Assembly: GCA_003116975.1 (NCBI GenBank)
Contig: BGKB01000023.1
Span: 62,001-126,000 of the forward strand
Direction: 5' to 3'
Length of the DNA: 64,000 bases
Source: Aurantiochytrium sp. KH105
Lineage: Eukaryota > Sar > Bigyra > Thraustochytrida > Thraustochytriidae
Shown here: positions 17,919-26,809 of the stretch, piece by piece
Position numbering within the stretch: the first letter of the stretch is position 1
Layout of the letters: every line of letters begins with the position of its first letter
Translations under genes and position numbers: made by a program
Notes under the pieces: model-generated
Database searches by the model: none
What the model saw: only the letters and a program-made list of their open reading frames with translations
Told to the model about the DNA's origin: nothing

Positions 17919-20900
17919 ATGGTGCACCATGCCGGGTCCAGACTTGGGCAAAAGATTAGTGAAAAGTACACGCTTGGCGAGGAGATCGGTCGCGGTGGAT
18001 TCGGCACCGTATTCGCATGCAGAAACTCGGAAACAGGCGAGACGGTGGCTGTGAAACGAATCGGCCTGCGGAATCTGAACAAAGAAAGCCTGCGTCTCAT
18101 CGAAGAAGAGGTCTCTCTGTTGAAGAAGCTCGATCATCCAAATATTGTCAAGTACATTGACACAGTTCGTACGCACGACCATTTGCACATTGTACTTGAA
18201 TACATGGAAAATGGATCTCTTGCGCGAAATCTCAAGCTGTTTGGAGCACTCTCGCAGAGCTTGTGCGCCCTGTATATTCGCCAGGTACTCATGGGTCTCG
18301 CATACTTGCACGACCAAGGTGTCATTCACCGTGATATCAAGGGCGCCAACATTCTCACCACCAAGCAGGGTCTGGTCAAGCTGGCTGACTTTGGTGTCGC
18401 CACACATACCTCTGCGCAGAGCAACGACGTTGTGGGTACGCCGTACTGGATGGCGCCCGAGATTATTGAAATTTCGGGCCCTACCACAGCCTGCGATATT
18501 TGGAGCGTGGGCTGCACCATCATCGAGTTGCTCACACTGAAACCCCCGTACTTTGACATTCCACCCATGGCTGCCTTGTATCGTATCGTCCAGGATGAAC
18601 ATCCACCCCTGCCAGAAGGTTTGAGTCCTGCGCTGCGCGATTTCTTGGTGCTTTGTTTCAAGAAGGAACCGCGACTGCGGAGCACAGCAAAGGATTTGCT
18701 GCGGCATCGATGGGTGCAAAAGACACGCGATGTGCAGCAGCCTGACTTTTCTGATGATCCCGACGAGGGCGGCGCCATCTCGAGCGATGGCGCCGAAGAT
18801 CCCCTGCTCGCGGGCAGCGACTCTGAACTGGACAATAAAGAGGGTGGGCGTCGCGAGGGTCGGGCCTCTGCGGCGTTCTCGTCTGCGGCGGCCGCCGCAG
18901 ACGATAGCGAGGAAGCTCGCAAAAAGCGACACAGTAAGCGGCTGAGTCGAACGAGTAAGCGAGTGTCCTCGGAGCAGCGTTCGCGATGGCGCAAGTCGGT
19001 AATGAACACAATCCGTCTCTCTGAAGCTCAACGCGCAGAGGGGCTCTTGCAGGCGCAAAAGGAGGTCGAACGGAGTAGTAAGCAACAGGCCTCGACTAAG
19101 GCCGATGGGGGGTCTCCTCGCCACGCTTCGGGAAAGACGGCTCATGACGATGATGACGAGGACGATGATGACGACGACGAGGAGGAGGAGGATGAGGACT
19201 GGAGCAAATGGGATGGAAGCGATTTGCGCGATGCTGCCAATCGAAGTCGTAAACAGCGGAGCAAACGCGGCCTCGAACGTCGAAGGTCACGACGCAGCGG
19301 CAGTGGCAAGGCGAAAGCCTCTCAGCAGTCAAAGTCGCGGCAACAGGATAAAAACGATGACTCAGACAACGATGACTCCGATAATGACTCGGACGAGCTC
19401 GACTTTGGCTTCGGAGATGTAGAAGATGGAGAAGCAGGGCAGAAGATCCGAGACGAATTTCGCGCCATGATGGGAAGTCGCGTCAGCGGGAAGCTCGCAA
19501 GTCTCCGTGGGCAAGTCCAAGCAGGAGACCTCGCGATGGGCGACGTTGACATGGATGATCTCGATGGCGCCTTTGGTGAAGACGCGGACGTTAAGCCTCT
19601 GACGCGCGAGCTTGAGAAACAAGGTGCCTTGGACAAGGGCGTCGTCCACCATACGCTGGAGTCACGCCTGGCACGATTTCGTGAGTCAGGGACAGGAGAG
19701 GACGACTTTTTGGATTTTGGCGTCGGCGGAACTTCTTCGGGTACGCGCTCGTTCTCGTCGCGCACGGACACTGCCGGGTCTGACGTCATTGAGGTCTTGC
19801 GGCGGAGAATGGCAGCTGCGGCGGCAGAGGCAGCAGGCGCAGACGGTAGCGGTAAAAGTGGGCGCATCGGCGGCGGCGGCGGCGCGGATGGTGTTGACGA
19901 CGAAGACGAGGCTGGGCGCGATGCAGACCCGTTTCTGGACGAGTTCTTTGAAGAAGAGGACGACGATGAGCGGGACTTTATCGAGGATGCAGGGCGCAGC
20001 CTCGAGGCTCAGCACTCGCAGCAAGTGGAAAAGCTCATTTCGCTGTTACACCCGGAACAGGACGACGACGTTGTGCTGAATGCGTGTGCAAAACTGACGA
20101 CTCTCTTTCGCGAACAGCCTGCGCAGCGTCGTACGCTGTTGACACATCATGGCGTGATTCCCATCATGGACATGCTGGAGATGTCGAACACCAAGGTTCT
20201 GCACGCGGTTCTCAAGGTCGTGGGACAAATTATCGAGAACGATAGGGAGTTTCAAGAGCTGCTGTCGCTTGCAGGTCTCATCCCGATTGTGGCCAAGTTC
20301 TGCCGGCCAGCCGTGAGTCGGCCGATCCGGCTGCAGGCTGCCTCGCTGGTGCGGCAGTTTCTCAAGACAAGTGGCGTGACGCTGCAAATGTTTGTAGCGT
20401 GCGGTGGACTGCCGGTGCTCGCTGGACTTCTCGTCCCATGCAGTATTCCTGGAGAGACGCCAGAGGCCGCGAGTTTGCGCGCGGCGTTGGGCGTGGGGCA
20501 GCAAGTTCCGGATATTGCCTTGGCGTGCGTTGCCGTCGAGGGCATCAAGCGTGTTTTTGATCTAAGCACGATTGGCGGAGGCCGTGGAACGATCCCCAAG
20601 AATGACTTTTGTAGGCTGTTTGCCAAGGAGGGCGTGCTGCGGCAGCTGGTGGCTCTCTTGGAACACTGCCGGAGCCCCAAGGGCGAGGCAGAGTGCGCCC
20701 AGCTTGGCTTTGAGGCGTCGAGTCTGATTATGGACATTTGTGAGACCTTGCTAGTGTTTTCGCATGGCGACAGCGTGGTGAAGCAGCATTTTGCCGATAC
20801 GGCCGTGCTCGAAGGCATTCTGCGCACGCTGACCCTGGAGGCGCCATTCTTCCAGCCAGGTCTGGCTCTGGGTCGCGGCAGTAGCCATAGCCTCATGGGT

Positions 20901-22028
20901 GGGGTCGGCGGCGGTAGCAGCAGCGGCGGGCGGCGGGCGGATCCGCGCGAGGTGGGCCGCTCTGGGAAGGTCGCTCTGGGCGAGGAAGAGATCGGACCCC
21001 TCATCAAGACGCTGCTCAAGTGCGTCAAGAACCTGAGCATGGAGCCCTCGGTTTTGGACGCGCTCGAGGCCGCCGGGGCGATCCCCACGCTCGTGCCGTT
21101 TTTGGCGTACTGTTCGTCGATGAGCAAGCTAGCTCGCGAGAAGGCGGCGTCTGGGCCGACCAAAGGCGGCGAGCGCGGCGCGCGAAATGCTGGCGCAGGC
21201 AACGCAGTCGAGGAGGAGGATCCCGCGAGTCCACGTTCGCGGCGTCGACGGCGCAACAACTCCTTCCTCCCGGGCCGGCAGCTCAGCGCCTCACAGGAGC
21301 AGCTTGTGAAGGAGGTGCAGAATCTGGTCATGTTGGCCATGTTCTACCTTTGTCGACTGAGTCGCTCGCGTCAGGAGCAAGCCGCCATCTCGGGCATCAT
21401 TCCATATCTCATGGACGCTGTCGCAACGCGGAGTCCGGTCAAGACGTTCGCCTTGCAGATTTTGACTGACTTTGCTCATACTTCGGACCTGACGCGCGAC
21501 CAGCTGTGGCGATGCGAGGCGCTCGAGTTCTACCTGGACCTGTTGGTCAGCGGGGACGTTTTCTGGCAGGAGAAAGCGCTTATTTCGCTTGGCGCGTGGC
21601 TTACGCACGCAAGCCCTGAGGTGGAGCGTGCGGTCTTGCGGCCTCGATCGCTGCAGTGTCTGGTGACGCTCTTTCAATCTGCGCAGGGGAGTGCGTTTGA
21701 GAACTATGTCAAGGAGCTTCTCCTCATGCTTACGCGCAGCGCCAAGTTGTCGGAGGCGATTGGGCGTTCGGGGTTGTTTATGGCGGAGCTCGTGGCCCGC
21801 CTCAGTTTCCCCAAGGCCGAGGTGCGCATCAATCTGCTCAAGATGCTCAAGATCATTGGCGAGCACCACCAAGACCTGGAGCACCTTGTTCTTGAACACA
21901 ACCTTTTCGCCGTCGTCTCGAAGCTCGCCAAGCAGGCCGAGGACGCGCATCGTGTCCTTGTCGTGGAGATCGCCAACCAGCTTCTCGACGAGTGGAAGGC
22001 CGCCTTGCTGCCCACCGCGACCTTTTGA
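17919..22028 (+). CDS. STE-type kinase with ARM repeats, MAP3K-epsilon/SepA-like
   Basis: 1369 residues, single exon. Residues about 17-265 form a complete kinase: GRGGFGTVF, VAVKRI, HRD at 137-139, KGANIL, DFG at 157-159 and GTPYWMAPE. The sequence is closest by eye to plant MAP3K-epsilon and fungal Cdc7/SepA kinases (EIGRGGFGTVFACRN, CDIWSVGCTIIELLTLKPPY). In fungi these act in septation/cytokinesis. A long charged linker follows (about 270-700) with acidic runs and Ser/Arg stretches. Helical ARM-type repeats fill about 700-1369 (LISLLHPEQDDDVVLNACAKLTTLF, LHAVLKVVGQIIENDREFQELL). The total length is almost that of Arabidopsis MAP3K-epsilon, about 1368. An AATAAA lies at 22054-22059, 26 bp past the stop. 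Confidence 0.92.
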   Translation: MVHHAGSRLGQKISEKYTLGEEIGRGGFGTVFACRNSETGETVAVKRIGLRNLNKESLRLIEEEVSLLKKLDHPNIVKYIDTVRTHDHLHIVLEYMENGSLARNLKLFGALSQSLCALYIRQVLMGLAYLHDQGVIHRDIKGANILTTKQGLVKLADFGVATHTSAQSNDVVGTPYWMAPEIIEISGPTTACDIWSVGCTIIELLTLKPPYFDIPPMAALYRIVQDEHPPLPEGLSPALRDFLVLCFKKEPRLRSTAKDLLRHRWVQKTRDVQQPDFSDDPDEGGAISSDGAEDPLLAGSDSELDNKEGGRREGRASAAFSSAAAAADDSEEARKKRHSKRLSRTSKRVSSEQRSRWRKSVMNTIRLSEAQRAEGLLQAQKEVERSSKQQASTKADGGSPRHASGKTAHDDDDEDDDDDDEEEEDEDWSKWDGSDLRDAANRSRKQRSKRGLERRRSRRSGSGKAKASQQSKSRQQDKNDDSDNDDSDNDSDELDFGFGDVEDGEAGQKIRDEFRAMMGSRVSGKLASLRGQVQAGDLAMGDVDMDDLDGAFGEDADVKPLTRELEKQGALDKGVVHHTLESRLARFRESGTGEDDFLDFGVGGTSSGTRSFSSRTDTAGSDVIEVLRRRMAAAAAEAAGADGSGKSGRIGGGGGADGVDDEDEAGRDADPFLDEFFEEEDDDERDFIEDAGRSLEAQHSQQVEKLISLLHPEQDDDVVLNACAKLTTLFREQPAQRRTLLTHHGVIPIMDMLEMSNTKVLHAVLKVVGQIIENDREFQELLSLAGLIPIVAKFCRPAVSRPIRLQAASLVRQFLKTSGVTLQMFVACGGLPVLAGLLVPCSIPGETPEAASLRAALGVGQQVPDIALACVAVEGIKRVFDLSTIGGGRGTIPKNDFCRLFAKEGVLRQLVALLEHCRSPKGEAECAQLGFEASSLIMDICETLLVFSHGDSVVKQHFADTAVLEGILRTLTLEAPFFQPGLALGRGSSHSLMGGVGGGSSSGGRRADPREVGRSGKVALGEEEIGPLIKTLLKCVKNLSMEPSVLDALEAAGAIPTLVPFLAYCSSMSKLAREKAASGPTKGGERGARNAGAGNAVEEEDPASPRSRRRRRNNSFLPGRQLSASQEQLVKEVQNLVMLAMFYLCRLSRSRQEQAAISGIIPYLMDAVATRSPVKTFALQILTDFAHTSDLTRDQLWRCEALEFYLDLLVSGDVFWQEKALISLGAWLTHASPEVERAVLRPRSLQCLVTLFQSAQGSAFENYVKELLLMLTRSAKLSEAIGRSGLFMAELVARLSFPKAEVRINLLKMLKIIGEHHQDLEHLVLEHNLFAVVSKLAKQAEDAHRVLVVEIANQLLDEWKAALLPTATF

Positions 22029-22497
22029 CGTGGCACCGTTTTGTAGTAACAGTAATAAACGCAACGACTATTATTGCCGCCTGTGGCTCCACCGATGCCG
22101 TTGGTTCGGCAGGCATCCTGTGATCGGCCTCCTCGCGGTGCGGGCGTAGTCCATCTCGAAGATCCACGTCGCCGCTCGCGCGCCTCGGGGTGGCTGGCTC
22201 CCGAATTTGAGCAAAGATCTCGCTGCCATGCTGCCGGCCCCTACCGCCGCTCCCGGCCAGCCAGGCGCTGCAGCCTGCCGTGCCTGGCGGCGGCCGCAGC
22301 CGGAATGAAGGGACAAACGAACTTGCGAGCAGCCAGGAGGAGAAAAGGAGAAGGAAGACCAGTCCAGCCGGGGGCCGCAGCCGAACGCGCCCACAGTCCA
22401 GGCTGCTCTAATCCCGGCCGCCCTCTCGTTCCCTCTGCGTTCTTTCCCCTCGTGTTCTCCGTGTCTTGCGCACAGGTGTGTTCTCTTCGGCCGTGCC

Positions 22498-22547
22498 TTC
22501 CTTCCTTCCTTCCTTCCTTCCTTCCTTCCTTCCTTCCTTCCTTCCTG
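22498..22547. repeat. CCTT tetranucleotide microsatellite
   Basis: About twelve uninterrupted CCTT units. A shorter tract of the same motif lies upstream of the AGC kinase (about 643-667). Confidence 0.95.
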
Positions 22548-23813
22548 CACAATCTGCACGAACGAACTGTCGCTGCCGCCTGCTCCCTGGCGGGCAACTT
22601 GCACTGGCCGGCCTCGCGGCCTTCTTTTTCAGCTTGGCGAGGCCACGCAAGTCTGGCCTTGCCTTCATGACTTGCCTTGGTTTCGATCCTTCCCTGGCCT
22701 TCCTCCCTTCCTTCGTCCGTTCGTTCGAATCGTTCATTCGTTCTCCGTCGCCATCTTAACCCCCCACAGCGCGCGGCTGCGGCTGCGGCCGCTACGCTGG
22801 CCACGCTGCGCCCCCCTCCCCCCCCTCTCCCCCCCCTCCCTCACTCTTCCCACACTTCCCACACCCCTCCGCCGCTGGCCTCACTCTTCCCTCCCCGCCG
22901 CTGGCCGCCCGCCTGCTGCCGCTCGCTCGATCGACCCGCTGGCCGCTTCTTTATCACGAAAACATTCACCTCTCTCGTCGCTGCGCTCCTGCGCCCTGCG
23001 CTCCTCGCAGCCGCCGGCCGCTCTCCTCCCGCCGCTGCCCTTGGCTCTCCGCCGGCGGAGAAGGCCGGAAGCGGGCGGGAGGCATGGCGAGGGCGGGCAG
23101 GGAGGGCCGGGAGGTCATTCGGCCTCCGTTCCCGCCTCGTCTGTGCATCTCTCTGCGAGTATAGCGCCTCCCGGATCCCCTTCTCCGTCCACATCATGCA
23201 TGGTGCGAGGCGAAGCAGCAAGAAGCAAACAAAGAAAACAAGAAAAGAAATAGAGAAACAGACACAGCGAGGAAAGAAAGAAAGAAAGAAAGCGCGCCGC
23301 GGACGCAGACGGCGGCGCGCATACCCGCAACGAGCGAGCCGCGACCCGCGCAGCGCAGACGCAGACGCGCGAGAGCGCGCGAGCGAGCGAGCGAGCGAGC
23401 GCGCGCGCGAGCGCGGGCGGAGAGCGAGCACGCACGCGAGGCATCCGGTTCCGCCATCCGGACGCCGGCGCGCGAGCGAGGCCGGGCGGCGAGGCGGAGC
23501 GCGGCGCGGCGCGGCGCGGCGACGCGACGCGAGCGAGGAACGCTCCCTTCGTCTTCGCGCAGGGCGGCGCGGCGAGCGAGGGCCGTGCGTGCGCGCGCGG
23601 GGAGAAGGCGAGGCCGCGAGGTCGTCGTTGCCTGCCTCCCCCCGCCTCGGCGGCTCGCGGCGGGCTGGGCTGGCTGGGCTGGCTGGCTGGCTGGCGGCGA
23701 GAAAGGGAGAAAGGAGAGGAGGAGACCAGCGCGGCAAGGACCGAGCGGACGAGGTCTCGCGCTCGAGCGCGCGTCTCGTCTGATCGCAACGCAAAGTTTT
23801 CTCGTCTCATTTC

Positions 23814-23848
23814 AACTCAACTCAACTCAACTCAACTCAACTCAAGGC
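23814..23848. repeat. ACTCA pentanucleotide microsatellite
   Basis: Roughly seven tandem ACTCA units about 165 bp before the next gene's ATG, probably in its leader or promoter. Confidence 0.9.
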
Positions 23849-24010
23849 CATTCAAAACTCAAGCCAACTCATCCCATCTCGTCTCATTTCGCCCCCAAGC
23901 GTGTCTCCTCTCGTCTCGTACCGTACCAGCCCGAAGCGGCGGTGCAGAGGCAGACGCACGTTGAACGAGACGGCTCTGGCCTCGCCGCAGCGAGGCTCTG
24001 ACGAGCGAGG

Positions 24011-26257
24011 ATGCCGAGGCAAGCGGACGCGGAGGCCGGCGACGGCCCGCAGCTCCGCGCGCGCAAAAAGGGACGGTGCAAGGGATGCCAAGGCCCGAAC
24101 CCCGAGCACCAGCTCAAGCGCGAAAAGGCGTTCATGGAGAACAGGGAGGACTGGACGTGGAAAATGAATACGTACAAGCAAGAACTCGAGATCTTCAACA
24201 GACATTCCCGAGTCTTTGGCGTCGCGCGTTACCTCGTGTGCTGCATGGACATGCGCCGCGACCTGTACGAGCGTGACATGGTCCCGTTCAACAAACTCTC
24301 CGGCAAATGCTACGAACCGCTCACGGAAATGTGTTATGCCGCCCCTTTCACCGACCTTTTCCTCAAGAAGCGCCCTAGCAGCGACGATAGCAAGCGCCGG
24401 CGGAGCAATGACTTCGCCGAGTTCTCTTTTCAAGATCGCCTCCTCGCCATGGCAATCGATTTCTACAAGAATCAGGATTGCATCATCGAAGAGCTCCTCC
24501 GCGCGCAGAAGAAAGGCCCTCGCTTCGAGCACTCGAGCGACGCCGGCAATGAAAGCGTCGTCGACGAGGTCTTCCTCCTGGTCAGGGCAATCATCGAGCG
24601 CAAAGAAGGAGATATTATGGAGAGTATGCAGCGTCTGCCACGAAAGTACCGCCTGAGCCCCGATGAGCTCGATCGCTGCATGGCCGAACCTGATGCTCTT
24701 GTCGACTTCAGTGACGACTACAGTGATAACGACGAGGGTGACTCCGACTCCGATGACAACGACGAAGACGAAGACGATGCGTCGAGCGCCTCACCATCTC
24801 ATCGCCCGCGGTTCATGTCGTCCGCATCTCGCACGAGTCGCAGGAGCAACCGTTCCTCGCGAGGTTCAAGCCGCGGCCGCGAAGTAGAGCCCGTGAGCGC
24901 TCGCACTTCGCAGCGGCGGTTTTCGATAACCTCTTTGCCCTCGCGCTCGCGGCGTCCGTCGTTGTGCACTACGCTCGAGAGCGACGAAACTCTCTTGGAT
25001 CACGACAAATTCAACACAAGCACCTCCGCCAGCAGCAGCAGCAAGAAGCTTGCGGGTTCACGATCTTCACGGCGAAATACGGTGTGCGAAGGCGATAATC
25101 GTTTCTCGCACCGTCAATTTTCAATTCGCTTCGGATCGAGGCCACTCTTCAGCGATGTCGAAGAAGACGGGGAGCAGCGTTTCTCCTTGCAGCCGTTAAT
25201 GCGTAGCAGCCAGGGTTCTGAGGATAGTCCCCGCCGCCGGGGCTCCTCCAAATCGGGCCGCCGGGGCTCCTCCAAATGGAGCCGCCGACGCAGTTCGGTG
25301 CATACGCCGCGAGAATCTCTCAGTCAGGCCGGAACACGGTCTTCGCGTAGAGTCATCTTGGACAACGATGAAGAGGAGGAGGAGGCGAATCTGGAAGACT
25401 ACGAAGCCGAGGTCCAGGACGAGGCGAAAGAGGTGTCCATCGTCGACGACTCTGATGAAGTGGACTTGGACCACCGAGCGCGTCGACTTTCAACGTCTGG
25501 TCGTAGTTGTCGTCGTCGTCGTTCGTCCACTTCAACGTCCACGTCCACGTCCACATCATCATCGCGTCGCCGCAGTCAGCGGCATAGCAAGGGCAACCGC
25601 AGTGCCCATCGAGACCCCAAGCGGCGCCACCGCTATGAAGAAGACGAAGAGGAAAAGGTGAATGAAGCAGAGGATATGGATGATGGCAACGATTGGAAAT
25701 CTTTGACAGATTTTGTTGACGAGGAAGAGGAGGAGATGCGAAAGTCTCCACGACGCCAGCGCCGCTCGTCATCATCCTCGCATCGTCATTGTCATAGTCA
25801 TCGCCTCAATGGGGTTCGCCGTGCGCAAGAGGATTCGGAAGAAGAGCAAGAAGGTGCGCTTGTCGAGGACGAGCCAGTGGAGGAAGACGCCGCCGAGTTC
25901 GCGCAGCAAGGCTTGGACCCGCGCGTCGAAACGAGATCCTCCCTAGGAAAGTCTCGCAGAATGAGCGTATCGGCGAAAGTGAAGACATCTTTCAGTCATA
26001 TTATGGCCAATGCCAAGGAGAAAAAGGACCCTATCCAATCGGGCTCGATCCTGAACCCACCGGTGCGCCTGTCGCGGCGACGCTGGATCAAAGATAGCAA
26101 TGGCAAGTCCTTCCGCTGGAGTGATCAACGAAATCGTTACGAGCGCGTTCGTTTCAGCATTTTCCGTGGTGTTAATGGCCCGGTCTGCGTGGCCAAGACC
26201 ACGTATGACACTGATGATCACGAGCCTGACTTCGAAGATGGCATTCCGTGCATGTAA
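24011..26257 (+). CDS. Unrecognised Ser/Arg-rich, acidic protein
   Basis: 748 residues from the ATG at 24011 in a single frame. I recognise no family. Residues about 1-220 look folded, with a CxxC (CKGC) near 23, a Trp-containing helix (ENREDWTWKMNTYKQELEIF) and Cys-containing segments (YLVCCMDMRRDLYERD). The middle (about 235-640) is disordered, with alternating acidic runs and Arg/Ser-rich stretches including a 21-base tandem duplication near 25228-25275 that repeats RRGSSK. The last 70 residues again look structured (RRWIKDSNGKSFRWSDQRN, then RFSIFRGVNGPVC). Ordinary composition at both ends argues for a real gene. The Ser/Arg stretches could suggest a nuclear role, but nothing proves it. 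Confidence 0.75.
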   Translation: MPRQADAEAGDGPQLRARKKGRCKGCQGPNPEHQLKREKAFMENREDWTWKMNTYKQELEIFNRHSRVFGVARYLVCCMDMRRDLYERDMVPFNKLSGKCYEPLTEMCYAAPFTDLFLKKRPSSDDSKRRRSNDFAEFSFQDRLLAMAIDFYKNQDCIIEELLRAQKKGPRFEHSSDAGNESVVDEVFLLVRAIIERKEGDIMESMQRLPRKYRLSPDELDRCMAEPDALVDFSDDYSDNDEGDSDSDDNDEDEDDASSASPSHRPRFMSSASRTSRRSNRSSRGSSRGREVEPVSARTSQRRFSITSLPSRSRRPSLCTTLESDETLLDHDKFNTSTSASSSSKKLAGSRSSRRNTVCEGDNRFSHRQFSIRFGSRPLFSDVEEDGEQRFSLQPLMRSSQGSEDSPRRRGSSKSGRRGSSKWSRRRSSVHTPRESLSQAGTRSSRRVILDNDEEEEEANLEDYEAEVQDEAKEVSIVDDSDEVDLDHRARRLSTSGRSCRRRRSSTSTSTSTSTSSSRRRSQRHSKGNRSAHRDPKRRHRYEEDEEEKVNEAEDMDDGNDWKSLTDFVDEEEEEMRKSPRRQRRSSSSSHRHCHSHRLNGVRRAQEDSEEEQEGALVEDEPVEEDAAEFAQQGLDPRVETRSSLGKSRRMSVSAKVKTSFSHIMANAKEKKDPIQSGSILNPPVRLSRRRWIKDSNGKSFRWSDQRNRYERVRFSIFRGVNGPVCVAKTTYDTDDHEPDFEDGIPCM

Positions 26258-26809
26258 AAATAAGTTTTATAAAAAAAATCAATTTGTTGTTTCTTTAGAT
26301 TCGTCATCTCGGCTTCAACTTTTTCGCCACTGGAAAATTTTCATCAATCTTCGCACCTTTTCATCCGCAAGGGTCCACAGCCGAAGTCGTTTGGTCTCAT
26401 TGAGAGACCCACGCAAGTCCCCACCCATTTGACGTGCAAACGGACGTCGTTAATGGATAAGACCCAGCAAGTTCTCATGTTCGACAATCCCTTTATTATA
26501 CTAGGGTTCTAATTGACGGTAGCCAAGAAAGAGGTCCTAGCAGCGGTCAACACTACAACGAACACATGCCGCAGAGAGAGGGTCAAGCGGCAATACTTGG
26601 AGAGCGATGAAGAGCAGAAACTTGCAAAAAGAAAATGAGACGCGCTCACGTCGATTCTGGAGGGCGAGATGACTTTATTTATAAGAAAAAAACAGAATAC
26701 AATGGGATCATTACGATGAATTTGAACAAAATGCACAACCGTAATGCTCAGCCACGGCCACACTGAGGGTGAAGCGAATGCTTGCTTATTTATAATAATG
26801 ACATCGATC
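26258..26809. other. Convergent 3' region
   Basis: AT-rich 3' ends of the Ser/Arg-rich gene and the adenylyl cyclase. I see A-rich runs just past 26257 and near 26690, and no gene. Confidence 0.5.

Larger units (their letters stand above)
22029..24010. other. Long intergenic region rich in simple repeats
   Basis: The region follows the MAP3K stop and precedes an unrecognised plus-strand gene. Repeats include about 12 CCTT units (22498-22547), AAAG units (about 23275-23292), GAGC units (about 23382-23412), GGCTG units (about 23665-23695) and about seven ACTCA units (about 23814-23848). Cytosine-only runs occur near 22810-22840. Open frames here encode only Arg/Ala/Ser-rich shadow peptides. 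No gene is supported. Confidence 0.55.

Noticed and set aside
17769-19145. 458-codon minus-strand frame antisense to the MAP3K
   Set aside because: It lies over the conserved kinase domain and has no recognisable content.
22677-23783. Long frames on both strands before the Ser/Arg-rich gene
   Set aside because: Pure low-complexity Arg/Ala/Ser sequence over simple repeats.
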